Of a DNA stretch of 64,000 bases, positions 1 to 9,935 are shown one piece after another (the stretch's first letter is position 1; the number at the start of each line of letters is the position of its first letter). Made by a program: the position numbers and the translations under genes. Location of the stretch: positions 124,001-188,000 of the forward strand of contig NZ_FTMN01000004.1 in the NCBI RefSeq assembly GCF_900155945.1, written 5' to 3'. Source of the stretch: Marinobacterium stanieri. Its GTDB lineage: Bacteria > Pseudomonadota > Gammaproteobacteria > Pseudomonadales > Balneatricaceae. The notes beneath the pieces were generated by a model. The model saw only the letters and a list, made by a program, of their open reading frames with translations. It did no database searches and was not told the origin of the DNA.

Positions 1-930
1 CCCGGCCACTTCATTGCAGATATATTCGGCCGGCAGGCACTGCTCCAGTGCCTCGGCCGCAAACCCCAGAAAGCCCTCCCCGGCATGCGGCAGCCGCCTG
101 TCACGGCGAATGATGAAATGCCAATGACTTTCGATAGGGAAACCGGAAACGGGCAGCACACAAATACCCGGGTGAGCTGTCGGCAACACATGAGCCGACA
201 CCACGGCCACCCCCATCCCAGAAGCTACGCCCACTCGAATCGCCTCGTTACTCGCCATCTGCAGCCCTTTTGACCACTGTAATCCACGCCCCTGCAACCA
301 GCTTTCAAACAGCATACGTGTTGCCGACCCTGGCTCACGCTGTAACAGACGCTCATTCAGCAAGGCATCAATGGGAATACTGCTTTCCTGTGCAAGCGGG
401 TGAGTCTCGGGCGCAATCATGACCAGCGGGTTGCGCAAAAACCGCGCTGCCATCACCTGCGCTGAAGACGGGGGATGACTGAAGACATAGATATCATCCA
501 TCTGGCGCTCAAACCGTTCCAGCAGCTGCTGACGGTTGCCAATATGCACCGTCATGTCCACGTCTGGAAATGCCTGACTGTACGGCCCCAGCAATCTGGG
601 CAGCACATATTGCGCAGTGTTCACCAGCGCAATGCTGAAACGCCCGCGATGACCGCCTTGAAGCTCGGCCAGATAATCCTGAAAGTCCTCAAAACGCCCG
701 GTCACGTCCAGGGCGGTGCGGTACAGCTCCCGACCGGCATCCGTCAGCTCGGTCGTGCCTGATACTGATGAAAACAGCGGCTCGCCGACGGTCTCAGCCA
801 GGCGTTTTAGCTGCTGTGACACTGTTGGCTGCGTCAAGTGCAGCTGCCGTGCCGCAGCGGTCACGGAGCCTGTTCTGACCACCGTGACATAGACCTCCAG
901 AAGACGAAACGTGAGATGTCGCAAGTTCAC
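1..930 (-). CDS. LysR-family regulator, CbbR/CmpR-like (3' end outside window)
   Basis: Cytoplasmic DNA-binding regulator. The minus strand reads an N-terminal winged helix-turn-helix (motif AARQLHLTQPTVSQQL near residues 20-35) followed by a LysR substrate domain. Phrases such as NTAQYVLPRLL, LLQREPGSATR and GVASGMGVAVV are typical of the CbbR/CmpR branch, which responds to carbon status. The stop codon lies left of the window. I chose GTG at 930 because GGAG sits 7 bases upstream; a second GTG at 936 is possible. It is divergent from the SbtA-type permease at 1043, the usual position of a LysR gene that controls its neighbour. That control is inferred. It resembles the regulator at 19142-20092 in several blocks. 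Confidence 0.88.
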   Translation of the reverse strand, partial: MNLRHLTFRLLEVYVTVVRTGSVTAAARQLHLTQPTVSQQLKRLAETVGEPLFSSVSGTTELTDAGRELYRTALDVTGRFEDFQDYLAELQGGHRGRFSIALVNTAQYVLPRLLGPYSQAFPDVDMTVHIGNRQQLLERFERQMDDIYVFSHPPSSAQVMAARFLRNPLVMIAPETHPLAQESSIPIDALLNERLLQREPGSATRMLFESWLQGRGLQWSKGLQMASNEAIRVGVASGMGVAVVSAHVLPTAHPGICVLPVSGFPIESHWHFIIRRDRRLPHAGEGFLGFAAEALEQCLPAEYICNEVAG

Positions 931-949
931 AGGCACTCTCCATGGATAA

Positions 950-964
950 TTATCTATGAATAAT
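950..964 (+). promoter_or_regulatory. Candidate LysR operator in the LysR/sbtA divergent region
   Basis: TTATCTATGAATAAT. The same 15-mer with two differences lies in the divergent region of the pyc LysR gene (19093-19107, minus strand), and a third version lies at 15697-15711. The core has the T-N11-A, partly palindromic form of LysR sites (ATTAT, 6 bases, ATAAT). It is 20 bases from the LysR start and about 80 from the permease start. Function is inferred. Confidence 0.5.
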
Positions 965-1042
965 GCATCAATAATTAATTAGCAACAATGCCTCATCACA
1001 AGCACAATCCGTGCCGCTTAAATCAATCAGAGAGGACATTTC

Positions 1043-1984
1043 ATGCCGGATATCGTGGTGATGTTTTTCTTGCTGGGCGTGGTCGCAGGCCTGGTCAAGT
1101 CAGACCTTAATATTCCCAAAGCCGCTTACGACACGCTCAGCCTGTTGCTGATGCTGACCATCGGCCTCAAGGGAGGTATGGGGCTCCACGGCAACCTGAC
1201 TCCGGCGCTGGTTCCTGAACTGCTGCTGGTGATGTCACTGGGTGCCATAATTCCCCTGTTGCTGTTTCCGCTCCTGCGCAAGCTGGTTAACCTGTCACTT
1301 GCCGACAGCGCCAGTATCAGTGCCCACTATGGCTCGGTCAGTGCCGGCACCTTCGCTGTTGCTCTGGCCTACGCAGAAAGCCACCAACTGATCACCGGCC
1401 CCGAAGTCACCCTCTACCTGGTACTGCTGGAGCTGCCCGCCATCATGGTCGGCCTCGCCCTGTTCCGCCATTTCAATCCGGACAAGGAAATCGCACACTC
1501 ACGCTTGAGCCTGCTGCATGAAACGCTAACCAACCGTGGCGTTATTCTACTGGCTGGGGGCGTACTCATCGGTTACCTGTATGGCCCCATGAACGGTGCC
1601 CCGGTCACAGACCTGTTTACCGGTGCCTTCAAAGCGGTTCTGGCACTCTTCCTGCTGGAGATGGGCCTGGTGGCCGCCGAAACCCTGCGTCCCATTCCCT
1701 GGCAGCACTGGCGTCTGCTGGCTTTTGCCACGGTCGCGCCAAGCCTGCTGGCCTGTTTCGGCATTGCTGCCGGCCTGCTGCTTGAGCTGCCGGTCGGAAC
1801 AACTCTGGTACTGGCCAGCCTTACTGCGAGTGCATCCTATATTGCTGCACCAGCCGCCATCAGGGCCGCCATCCCGCAGGCCAATATCGGACTGGCCATG
1901 CTGGCATCACTCGGGTTCACCTTCCCGTTCAATGTCATTGTCGGTATCCCGCTGTATCACCAGTTGATCCAGGCACTTTCCTGA
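1043..1984 (+). CDS. SbtA-family sodium-dependent bicarbonate permease
   Basis: Inner-membrane permease of 313 residues. It is hydrophobic throughout, with about ten predicted membrane segments in two similar halves: GLKGGMGLHG opens one and FLLEMGLVAAE the other. The conserved small-residue stretch SASYIAAPAAIRAAIP is characteristic of the SbtA family (former DUF897), whose cyanobacterial members take up bicarbonate with sodium. Members in heterotrophs are less well characterised, so the substrate is assigned from the family and from the CmpR-like regulator alongside. An AGAGAGGA ribosome site precedes the ATG. It is a single-gene unit followed by a 115-bp gap. Confidence 0.82.
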   Translation: MPDIVVMFFLLGVVAGLVKSDLNIPKAAYDTLSLLLMLTIGLKGGMGLHGNLTPALVPELLLVMSLGAIIPLLLFPLLRKLVNLSLADSASISAHYGSVSAGTFAVALAYAESHQLITGPEVTLYLVLLELPAIMVGLALFRHFNPDKEIAHSRLSLLHETLTNRGVILLAGGVLIGYLYGPMNGAPVTDLFTGAFKAVLALFLLEMGLVAAETLRPIPWQHWRLLAFATVAPSLLACFGIAAGLLLELPVGTTLVLASLTASASYIAAPAAIRAAIPQANIGLAMLASLGFTFPFNVIVGIPLYHQLIQALS

Positions 1985-2099
1985 GCACTGGTGAGACGGA
2001 GTTAAACCACCATCGACCCACACCACCAGGATCAATATACAAGCGGGATTCCTTATGCAATGCTTGAGGAATACCCGCTTGGACTCCCGGAAGGTGACG

Positions 2100-3152
2100 A
2101 TGGAACACATCTCCGAGTTGGCTGTACTGGTCGTCGACGACCAGCCCATCATTAACGAGTTTTACCGCAAGATCCTGGAGCAGCTTGGCTGCAAGTGGAT
2201 TTTCTCTGCCCTGTCCGGCCAGGATGCGATGAAGCGCCTGGCTGAACGGGGCGATATTAACCTGGTGCTGACCGATATCGATATGCAGCCAGGTAACGGG
2301 CTGGAACTGCTACAGGCCATTCGCTGTGGTGATATCGACAACACCCCACGAGACCTCTGCGTGCTGGTCGTCAGCGACTATAACTATCGACACAATGTAA
2401 TGAAGGCAGTCGGGCTGGACTGTCAGGGCTTTCTCAGCAAGCCTCTCAATGCCGCCGTACTTGCGGAAAAGATCCAGGCCGCACTGCACCGCGCTATCCA
2501 GTTGGCAGACCCTGATACCTATCGCGGTATTTCCACCGAGATACGAGTCAATACTGCCACATCTAAAGCCAGTCAAAATCAGCCTTTGCAAGAGTCTGCT
2601 GCTGGCACGGCGCCAACCGATACAGAGACTGACGCCGAGCCTCAAACCAGGCAGTCTACAGAGACTAAACCGTTAACCCCGTGTAAGAATGACGCCCCCC
2701 CGGATCTGAGCCAGCAAGCCGTGCTGGAGGCGGCGGCCGATAAGCTTCTGCCTGCCGGCATGAAAGACAGCTTCCTGCACTACAAACATGACAGCATCCA
2801 CGAGATTCTGCAGATGCTGTACAAGATTGGTGATGTGCTTGGCACGGAAGAGCCAGAGACGCTGCAGACACAGATCAAGCAACTGGAACAGCTCAGCTCG
2901 GACCTGTTCCAGCAGGAGTACCTGCACCAGCGCGAACATGGCTATCAACCCCTTTCCGCTCATCAGGCAGAACACGGTTTGATTTTGCAACGCACACAGA
3001 TGCTGACAGGCAAGGTGTTCAGCCAGCTGCCTAACCGCGTCGAGCATCTGCAGAAGGCGCACCAGCAATTACTGGAGGCCTGGCACCGCCACATCAATGG
3101 TAAGGACCGCCAGTATGTCGATTACCTGCAAAACCAGATAGGGGTCAGCTGA
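2100..3152 (+). CDS. Response regulator with N-terminal receiver and unknown C-terminal domain
   Basis: 350 residues. A receiver domain fills residues 5-130, with acidic residues in VVDD, phosphoacceptor Asp59 in LVLTDIDM and the conserved Lys in FLSKPL. Next comes a low-complexity linker rich in Thr, Glu and Gln (about 150-215). The C-terminal part is helical and Gln/His-rich and I do not recognise it; it has no HTH, GGDEF or EAL signature. The ATG at 2100 is preceded by AAGG and is preferred over an ATG at 2055. The TGA overlaps the ATG of the hybrid kinase (TGATG), so the two are co-translated and probably act in one phosphorelay. Confidence 0.85.
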   Translation: MEHISELAVLVVDDQPIINEFYRKILEQLGCKWIFSALSGQDAMKRLAERGDINLVLTDIDMQPGNGLELLQAIRCGDIDNTPRDLCVLVVSDYNYRHNVMKAVGLDCQGFLSKPLNAAVLAEKIQAALHRAIQLADPDTYRGISTEIRVNTATSKASQNQPLQESAAGTAPTDTETDAEPQTRQSTETKPLTPCKNDAPPDLSQQAVLEAAADKLLPAGMKDSFLHYKHDSIHEILQMLYKIGDVLGTEEPETLQTQIKQLEQLSSDLFQQEYLHQREHGYQPLSAHQAEHGLILQRTQMLTGKVFSQLPNRVEHLQKAHQQLLEAWHRHINGKDRQYVDYLQNQIGVS

Positions 3153-5776
3153 TGTTTGACTGGCAACCCTGGGAAACTCTGGTCGTGCTTGCAACCAGCG
3201 TTGTCGCCGCCGCATCGACCGGGTTTGCCCTGTTGAGAACACGCCAGCACCTGAAACAAACCCAACGCCAACAGCAGGTCCTGTCTGCCGTCTCTCGGGT
3301 GAACAGTAACTTCCTTCTGCACAAGGACCCCAAGCGACGCTTTGGCGAGCTGCTGGAAACACTGAAGACCCTTACCGGGTCACCTATTGGCCTCATTGGC
3401 GAGCGAATGGAAGATGCCGAAGGCAAACCATTCATGCGCTGCTACGCCATCAGCAACCTGAGCTGGGACAGGGACTCAAGAGCCCTCTACGACAACAATA
3501 TCGAGCAGGGCATCGACTTTCATCAGCTCGACAACCTGTTTGGCCAGACCCTCACCTCCGGTGAAGTGGTGATTAATAATCATTGTGAGTTACGCCCACG
3601 GATCACACCGAAGGGGCACCCGGAAATTCTCAGTTTCATCGGCATCCCGCTAACCTTCCATGGAGAAACACTGGGCATGTTCGGGCTTGCCAACGGTCCG
3701 ACACCCTATACCGATGAATTTGTGGACTGGCTGGAACCACTGACGAACACGATAACGGCCATCATGCATGCCTTTCGCATCGAACGCGCCCAACAAAGTG
3801 CCAGTCACCGCATGCTGGCAGCACTGCAAGACGCTGAAGAAGCCAACCAGATCAAAAGCGACTTCCTGGCCACCATGAGCCATGAAATTCGCACCCCTTT
3901 GAACGCCGTGGTTGGCATGCTCGACTCACTGGGCAGCACCGAGTCCCTGTCGGCCGTTCAGCGTGACTACCTGCTGACCGCAGAAAATGCCGCTGACACC
4001 CTGCTTAGCCTGATCAATGACGTACTCGATTTTTCCAAAATAGAAGCAGGCAAACTGCACCTGGAGAGCAAGCCGGTCAACCTTTGCCAGCAGCTGCACA
4101 GCGTTGTTCACCTGGCACATGCCACGCCGGGCGCCAAGGGCATACACCTGTATTTTACGCCCGCTCCCGAAACGCCCCTGGAGGTGCTGGGAGATCCAAA
4201 CCGCTTGCGCCAGATCATGCACAACCTGGTCAGCAATGCGGTCAAGTTCACCCACGAGGGTCATGTCACCGTCAGCATTCACCCCTGGTTGAATGATGCT
4301 GAACACTATCAGGGCCTGCAGCTCGTTGTAGAAGATACGGGTATCGGTATCGCCGAGAGCAACCTGCCCATCATTTTTAACGCGTTCAGACAGGTCGACC
4401 ATTCATCTACCCGTGAATATCAGGGTACAGGATTAGGCCTGGCCATCAGTCAGCATCTGGCGAAGGCGATGCGCGGCTCCATCGATGTCGTCAGTCGTTA
4501 TGGTGAGGGGTCAAGGTTTACCCTGTCGTTACCTCTGCAGCACCACGGCAACGCAACGCTCGCCAGCCAACTAGAGCTGCTGCCACTGCACAATTGCCGG
4601 GTGCTCTGCGTCACCAACTCACATCAACTTTTTCACTATCTGGCCACACTCCTGTCACCCCATGTGTCCAGTATCGACTGCCACTTCAAGCCACTACTGG
4701 AGGATGAAACGGCGGGTGAATACAACCTGTTGCTGGTCGATGATGAACGCTTCCCGATTGATAATGACAGTCTGCGCAGCTGGATTCAGCAGCAATCGGA
4801 ACAGGGAGAAATTATCGTCTTCAGTAATCGCGACCTGGCCGAGCTGTTTATACCGGTCAGCGCACAACTGCCCCACCCTCTTTCACCACTGGCACTGATC
4901 AACACCCTGACGGCCATCTATCGACCTGACTTGCTTCCTGCCCCCTCACCTGACGCGTACGAGCCAACAGATGATGACGCCACATCGATTACAGAGGGCC
5001 TCAACATTCTGATTGCAGAAGATAATCCGGTTAACCGCAAGATGATGGAAGTGCTAATGGAACGCGCGGGCGCCGAGTATCACCTTTGCGAGGATGGCCT
5101 TGAGGTACTTGAAGCACTGAATTCAGGCCAATCATTTGACCTGGTGTTGATGGATGTCCACATGCCCAACCTGGATGGTCTGGATACGACACGGGCCATT
5201 CGCCAGCTGTCAGGCCCCCAGGCAGAGATTCCCATTATCGCCGTTACGGCCGATGCCCTGGCCGGTGACCGCGAAAAATGCCTGGCCGCCGGTATGGATA
5301 ACTACCTGACGAAACCTGTGCGACTGAGCAAGCTGCAACAGGTGATTGGCCGTACACTGGCCGCCGCTTTCCTCCCGACCGAGGATCGGTTTACGCCCGA
5401 TGATGGAGCAGACGAAAACCTGGATTTTGACCCTGACACCCTGATTTCGGACCTTGGCAGCGTCGACAATGCCATTCTGCTGATTCACGAGTTTGCCCAA
5501 AGCCTGCACAAGGAGCTTGATCTGGTTGAACAGGCACTGCAGCAGGAAAACTTCGACAAGGCTGCGGCTGCGGCCCATCGCCTCAAAGGCAGTGCGCGCT
5601 CCCTGCAATGCCAGCAACTGGCCCACCAGCTGGAGAATATTGAACACCACGCCCGCTCACGCCAACCGCACAAGGCCCGGGACCAGTTTGCGGAGCTGGT
5701 AACTGAACTGCCAGCACTGGAATTGAAGCTGCTGCACTTCTGCTCCCAGAACCTGCACCGCAATTATCGTGATTAG
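3152..5776 (+). CDS. Hybrid sensor histidine kinase (TM-GAF-HisKA-HATPase-REC-HPt)
   Basis: 874-residue membrane-anchored phosphorelay protein. In order it has one N-terminal membrane helix (residues 8-28), a GAF-like sensor region (50-205), a dimerisation/phosphoacceptor helix with His244 in MSHEIRTPLN, an ATPase domain with the DTGIGI and GTGLGL boxes, a degenerate receiver-like segment (about 485-600), a full receiver with Asp668 in LVLMDVHMP, and an HPt domain with His809 in AHRLKGSARS. This is a complete BarA/ArcB-style His-Asp-His relay. The preceding response regulator overlaps its start and is the obvious candidate output. The signal sensed is unknown. Confidence 0.92.
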   Translation: MFDWQPWETLVVLATSVVAAASTGFALLRTRQHLKQTQRQQQVLSAVSRVNSNFLLHKDPKRRFGELLETLKTLTGSPIGLIGERMEDAEGKPFMRCYAISNLSWDRDSRALYDNNIEQGIDFHQLDNLFGQTLTSGEVVINNHCELRPRITPKGHPEILSFIGIPLTFHGETLGMFGLANGPTPYTDEFVDWLEPLTNTITAIMHAFRIERAQQSASHRMLAALQDAEEANQIKSDFLATMSHEIRTPLNAVVGMLDSLGSTESLSAVQRDYLLTAENAADTLLSLINDVLDFSKIEAGKLHLESKPVNLCQQLHSVVHLAHATPGAKGIHLYFTPAPETPLEVLGDPNRLRQIMHNLVSNAVKFTHEGHVTVSIHPWLNDAEHYQGLQLVVEDTGIGIAESNLPIIFNAFRQVDHSSTREYQGTGLGLAISQHLAKAMRGSIDVVSRYGEGSRFTLSLPLQHHGNATLASQLELLPLHNCRVLCVTNSHQLFHYLATLLSPHVSSIDCHFKPLLEDETAGEYNLLLVDDERFPIDNDSLRSWIQQQSEQGEIIVFSNRDLAELFIPVSAQLPHPLSPLALINTLTAIYRPDLLPAPSPDAYEPTDDDATSITEGLNILIAEDNPVNRKMMEVLMERAGAEYHLCEDGLEVLEALNSGQSFDLVLMDVHMPNLDGLDTTRAIRQLSGPQAEIPIIAVTADALAGDREKCLAAGMDNYLTKPVRLSKLQQVIGRTLAAAFLPTEDRFTPDDGADENLDFDPDTLISDLGSVDNAILLIHEFAQSLHKELDLVEQALQQENFDKAAAAAHRLKGSARSLQCQQLAHQLENIEHHARSRQPHKARDQFAELVTELPALELKLLHFCSQNLHRNYRD

Positions 5777-5846
5777 GTGCTCACCAAGTGCCTGATAAGG
5801 CATTTCGAAGTGAACTGCCTTTAGCACTCCATGCGTATTCTGATGC

Positions 5847-7355
5847 ATGAAATCTCAGGTAAATATTGTCTGGTTCAAGCGCGACCTTCGCCTGCATGAC
5901 CATCCGGCACTGACGGAGGCTGCCCAGCATGGCCCGGTGTTGCCGCTGTTCATTGTTGAACCCGGTTACTGGCAACAACCCGACCATTCCGTTCGCCACT
6001 GGCAATTCTGTCACGACAGCCTGCTTGACCTGCAACAGGCACTGGCCCAACAGGGGCTGGCACTGCTGATCCGTGTCGGCGATATCGACCAGGCGCTGGC
6101 CGAGCTGAAAAACGTCTTCGGCCACTTCCACCTCTGGTCTCATGAAGAAACCGGCAATGACTGGACCTATCAGCGTGACCGAAATGTGGCGCGCTGGTGC
6201 CGTGAGAACGGCATTACCTGGACCGAGCGGCCCCAGAACGGTGTCGTCAGGCGCTTGCGCAACCGTGACCACTGGGCAGACCAGTGGGACCAGCGCATGC
6301 AAGCAGCAGCCTTGCCGGTGCCAGCACTACGGGCCGTTGAACCTTTCCCTACCAATGAACACCTGCCCTCAATACCGCCCGGAACCGGTTTTCAGCCGTG
6401 TAAGCAGCAACCGGGCGGTCGTGAAGCAGGGCTTCGTTGCCTGAACAGTTTTTTGAGCAGCCGCGGACGTGATTACCGCTTTGCCATGTCCAGCCCCAAC
6501 ACTGCTTATGCAGCCTGCTCCCGCCTGTCGCCACACCTGTGCTGGGGCAGTCTATCAGTGCGGGAAGTTTACCAGGCCGCCCTGCAGGCTCTGGAGCATG
6601 CCCTGACAGCGGCCTGGAAGCGATCGTTGCGCAGTTTTATAAGCCGGCTGTACTGGCACTGCCATTTTATGCAAAAGCTGGAAGACCGACCCGACCTGGA
6701 GTGGGCGCCGATCCATCCGCTATTTGCCGAGCTCGATAGGCAGCATGATACGGAGCGACTTGAGCGTTGGGCGAGCGGCATGACCGGCTGGCCTTTTGTG
6801 GATGCCTGTATGCGGGCCCTCAACAGCCGTGGCTGGATCAATTTCCGCATGCGCGCCATGCTCACGTCGGTGGCCAGCTACCAGCTTTGGCTGCCCTGGC
6901 AGGAAAGTGGCCAGATACTGGCACGTACCTTTATCGATTATGAGCCCGGTATTCACTGGTCACAGATTCAGATGCAATCCGGTACTACCGGCATCAACGC
7001 GCTTCGGGTCTACAACCCGCTCAAGCAGGGGTTGGACCTTGACCCCGAAGGACAGTTTATTCGCCGCTGGGTACCGGAACTGGCCGATGCTCCCTTATCA
7101 GCGCTGCACGAGCCCCGTCTGCTCAAGCACAGCCAATACCCCACCCCACTGGTGGACCTGAGCCTTTCAGCACGCAGCGCCAAACAGAAAATCGCCAGCA
7201 TTCACCACCACCCTCGATTCAAGGAGCTCAGCCGGGATGTTTATGTTCAACTTGGAAGCCGCAAACGCAGCAAAGGCACCAAAGGGCGCACCGCCAAACG
7301 CAGGCAAATGGCCCCAGCAAAGGCTCCAGGCCCGCAAATGAATCTCTGGGATTGA
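5847..7355 (+). CDS. Cryptochrome/photolyase family protein
   Basis: 502-residue flavoprotein of the DNA photolyase/cryptochrome superfamily. The N-terminal alpha/beta antenna domain begins VWFKRDLRLHDHPAL. The C-terminal FAD domain has the conserved run TGWPFVDACMRAL followed by RMRAMLTSVASYQLW and the FAD/substrate loop around DYEPGIHWSQ, where classical photolyases have a DYDP loop. The last 40 residues are basic and Lys/Arg-rich. Repair of pyrimidine dimers by blue light is the family activity; whether this member repairs DNA or only senses light cannot be told from sequence. No strong ribosome site precedes the ATG. The DUF2256 and DUF3429 genes follow closely. Confidence 0.88.
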   Translation: MKSQVNIVWFKRDLRLHDHPALTEAAQHGPVLPLFIVEPGYWQQPDHSVRHWQFCHDSLLDLQQALAQQGLALLIRVGDIDQALAELKNVFGHFHLWSHEETGNDWTYQRDRNVARWCRENGITWTERPQNGVVRRLRNRDHWADQWDQRMQAAALPVPALRAVEPFPTNEHLPSIPPGTGFQPCKQQPGGREAGLRCLNSFLSSRGRDYRFAMSSPNTAYAACSRLSPHLCWGSLSVREVYQAALQALEHALTAAWKRSLRSFISRLYWHCHFMQKLEDRPDLEWAPIHPLFAELDRQHDTERLERWASGMTGWPFVDACMRALNSRGWINFRMRAMLTSVASYQLWLPWQESGQILARTFIDYEPGIHWSQIQMQSGTTGINALRVYNPLKQGLDLDPEGQFIRRWVPELADAPLSALHEPRLLKHSQYPTPLVDLSLSARSAKQKIASIHHHPRFKELSRDVYVQLGSRKRSKGTKGRTAKRRQMAPAKAPGPQMNLWD

Positions 7356-7375
7356 ACACACATCTGGAGCCAGCA

Positions 7376-7540
7376 ATGCCCCGTATGAAACGCAAAGGCG
7401 ATCTCCCCGAAAAAATATGCCCGGCGTGCCAGCGCCCGTTCAGCTGGCGGCGCAAATGGGCTCAATGCTGGGAGGAAGTTCGCTATTGTTCGCAGCGCTG
7501 TCGCAGTATGCGGCAGCCCAAAGGAGATTCGGCATCATGA
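7376..7540 (+). CDS. DUF2256 small zinc-ribbon-like protein
   Basis: 54 residues. Two cysteine pairs, CPAC near residue 15 and CSQRC near residue 41, flank the aromatic motif FSWRRKW, the hallmark of DUF2256. Four cysteines probably bind zinc. GGAG lies 8 bases before the ATG at 7376, which is preferred over an ATG at 7352. DUF2256 genes are often found next to photolyase-like genes, as here. Molecular function is unknown. The stop overlaps the next start as ATGA. Confidence 0.85.
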   Translation: MPRMKRKGDLPEKICPACQRPFSWRRKWAQCWEEVRYCSQRCRSMRQPKGDSAS

Positions 7541-7932
7541 TTCGTACCGCACACTGGCTGGGATACGCCGGTTTGATCCCCTTTATTGGCCTGACACTTG
7601 GCAAGGAGCTCTCACCCCTGACGGCCGTTGCCTTCAGCACCTACAGTGCCATCATTCTGTCGTTTCTGGGCGGGATACACTGGGGCGTGGCACTCAGCAA
7701 ACCGCAGTGGAGCACTCCCACACGTTTGTGCCTGTGCATGCTACCCAGCTTGCTGGGCTGGATGGCGCTGCTGCTGCCAATGAGCGGAGCACTGACCCTG
7801 CTGATCGGGAGCTATCTGATCTGGTGGCTGTGGGACCGTACCCAGCTGGATCAACCAGACTACCGCCGCCTGCGATTGCAACTGACGGCGGTAGTGGTGA
7901 TCTGTCATCTGATCTGGCTGATTCAGACCTGA
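7537..7932 (+). CDS. DUF3429 inner-membrane protein
   Basis: 131 residues with about four membrane segments. [11 protein letters not shown] and [12 protein letters not shown] match the DUF3429 pattern. The start ATG overlaps the DUF2256 stop and is preceded by AAGGAG, so it is co-translated with the photolyase group. The last 10 bases overlap the 3' end of apeB on the other strand. No function is established for the family. Confidence 0.82.
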   Translation: MIRTAHWLGYAGLIPFIGLTLGKELSPLTAVAFSTYSAIILSFLGGIHWGVALSKPQWSTPTRLCLCMLPSLLGWMALLLPMSGALTLLIGSYLIWWLWDRTQLDQPDYRRLRLQLTAVVVICHLIWLIQT

Positions 7933-9227
7933 TCAGTCAGCATGAAGCCTTGGAGTACCTTATACAGGCCGTGGGCGTCCTGGCTGCCGGCCAGTTCTCG
8001 AATGGAGTGCATGCCAAACTGAGGCACACCAATATCCAGGGTCTTTACACCCAATTCGGCAGCAGTGATCGGTCCGATGGTGCTGCCGCAAGCCATATCA
8101 GTGCGCACGACAAAACTCTGCACCGGCACCTCAGCCGCTTCTGCCAGATGACGGAACAGAGCACTGGTCTCGCTATTGCTGGCATAGCGCTGGTTGGCGT
8201 TAATCTTGATGACCGGGCCGGCGTTGAGCAAGGGTCCGTGGTTGCCATCGTGTTTATCACTGAAGTTGGGGTGCACGCCATGGGCGTTATCTGCCGAGAT
8301 CAGCATGGAGCGCGCCAGTGAACGGTTGCGCTGGTCTGAATCCGGCATTACCCGCTCCAGCCACTGACTCAGCATGGGGCCCTGAGCACCGCAGGCACTC
8401 ATGCTGCCCACTTCTTCGTGGTCGTTACATACCAGCACCTGCCCCGCAGAGACTTCTTCGGTATCGATCAGCGCCTGCAGGCCGATGTAACAACTGAGCA
8501 AATTATCCAGACGCGCAGACGCCAAAAACTCCTCGTTCAAGCCGACCGTTGCAGCCCCCTGGGTATCGTAGAAGCAGAGCTCGTAATCCAGCACTGTATC
8601 CACATCCACGACGCCCTGTGCGGCCAGTCGCTCCTTGAGCAGGAGACGAAAATCCGGTTTTTCATCCGTTTGCCCCATCACCACCGGCAGGTAGGTCTGG
8701 GCATTGATACTGCGGCTGGAGTTCGCTTCACGGTCCAGATGTATCGCCAGGCTGGGCAATACAGCCACGGGCTGGGCAAAGTCGATCAGCTCACTGCAGA
8801 TACGGCCAGTGTTATCGCGGTAACTGATGCGACCAGCCAGAGACAAATCACGGTCAAACCAGGGGTTCAGCAACACCCCGCCGTAGACTTCAACGCCCAA
8901 CTGAAAATAGCCCTGACGGTGCAGCTCCGGGCTGGGCTTGACCTTCAGGCAGGGTGAGTCGGTATGTGCACCGACCAGACGCCAGCCCTGTTCCAGAGCG
9001 GCTTCGGCAGCGGGTTGACGCCAGGCAATGATCGAAGAGCCATTGCGGCAGGTGTAGTAGCCCTTGCCCGCTTCCAGCGCCCAGTCATCGGCCTCGTTCA
9101 GCTCGGTAAAACCGGCCATTCGCAGCCGCTCGGACATGGCTTCAACCGCATGAAACGGCGTTGGCGCGCTATCCAGAAAGGATTTCAGCCCGGCATTGAA
9201 GGCATCCATTGAGATCAGCGTATTCAT
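7923..9227 (-). CDS. apeB: M18-family aspartyl aminopeptidase
   Basis: 434-residue cytoplasmic zinc aminopeptidase, the usual M18 length. Metal-binding motifs are visible: [13 protein letters not shown] near residue 80, NDHEEVGS near 265, and the distal [12 protein letters not shown] and GSTIGPI segments. The family removes N-terminal acidic residues from peptides and forms dodecamers. Its start overlaps the stop of the FKBP gene by one base (TAATG), so the two form an operon. Confidence 0.93.
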   Translation of the reverse strand: MNTLISMDAFNAGLKSFLDSAPTPFHAVEAMSERLRMAGFTELNEADDWALEAGKGYYTCRNGSSIIAWRQPAAEAALEQGWRLVGAHTDSPCLKVKPSPELHRQGYFQLGVEVYGGVLLNPWFDRDLSLAGRISYRDNTGRICSELIDFAQPVAVLPSLAIHLDREANSSRSINAQTYLPVVMGQTDEKPDFRLLLKERLAAQGVVDVDTVLDYELCFYDTQGAATVGLNEEFLASARLDNLLSCYIGLQALIDTEEVSAGQVLVCNDHEEVGSMSACGAQGPMLSQWLERVMPDSDQRNRSLARSMLISADNAHGVHPNFSDKHDGNHGPLLNAGPVIKINANQRYASNSETSALFRHLAEAAEVPVQSFVVRTDMACGSTIGPITAAELGVKTLDIGVPQFGMHSIRELAGSQDAHGLYKVLQGFMLTDQV

Positions 9228-9751
9228 TATTCAGTCTCCTCATTGGCCAGGACTTCAATCAGTTCAACCTTGAAAATCAACGATGAGTTGGCCGGAATAT
9301 CCGGTGACGGACTGGTTGCACCGTAAGCCAGCTCGGGGGGCATATACAGCATGGCAGTGCCGCCCTCATGCATTTTGATCAGCCCCTGACGAAATCCGCG
9401 TACGACCTGCTTAAGCGGGAAACGCGCGGGCTTGTCACGCTCATAGGAACTGTCGAAAACATGCCCATCAACAAGGCGCCCTTCATAGTGCACCAGCACC
9501 GTATCCGCTGCAGTGGGGCTCTCGCCCTCCCCTTTCACCAGAAGTTCAATCTGCAAACCGCTATCCAGTACGCTCACTTCGGCACGCTTGGCATTTTCCG
9601 CCAGATAGGCGTCACCGGCCTTGCGGGTATCATCGTTCAACGCCTGCTCCAGCAGTTCACGCTGACGCTTTTCCTGTTCCGGGTCCGGGCCACATCCGGC
9701 CAGCACACTGACACTGGTCAGAACAACCAGGATTGTTTTGCAGATCTGCAT
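9227..9751 (-). CDS. FKBP-type peptidyl-prolyl isomerase, lipoprotein
   Basis: 174 residues. A signal peptide with lipobox LAGC (Cys at residue 20) predicts a membrane-anchored periplasmic lipoprotein. A charged helical linker (residues 25-60) leads to one FKBP domain with [25 protein letters not shown] and [14 protein letters not shown]. This is the FkpA/Mip-like layout. Prolyl isomerisation or chaperoning of exported proteins is inferred from the family. It is co-transcribed with apeB. Confidence 0.9.
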   Translation of the reverse strand: MQICKTILVVLTSVSVLAGCGPDPEQEKRQRELLEQALNDDTRKAGDAYLAENAKRAEVSVLDSGLQIELLVKGEGESPTAADTVLVHYEGRLVDGHVFDSSYERDKPARFPLKQVVRGFRQGLIKMHEGGTAMLYMPPELAYGATSPSPDIPANSSLIFKVELIEVLANEETE

Positions 9752-9935
9752 CCGTGATAACTCCGTAATCGCTGTAAGTGGGTGATTTTACATTACCTTG
9801 TGCGATGACTACACTCAGATGGCTGTAGCTGACGGAACTCAACGCGTGGAGCTCTGTCCCAATACTTACCGATGACGACACAGGGAGCCTGACGTATCGG
9901 TTTGCTCCAGCCACACGATCGGAGATCTGCGCCCC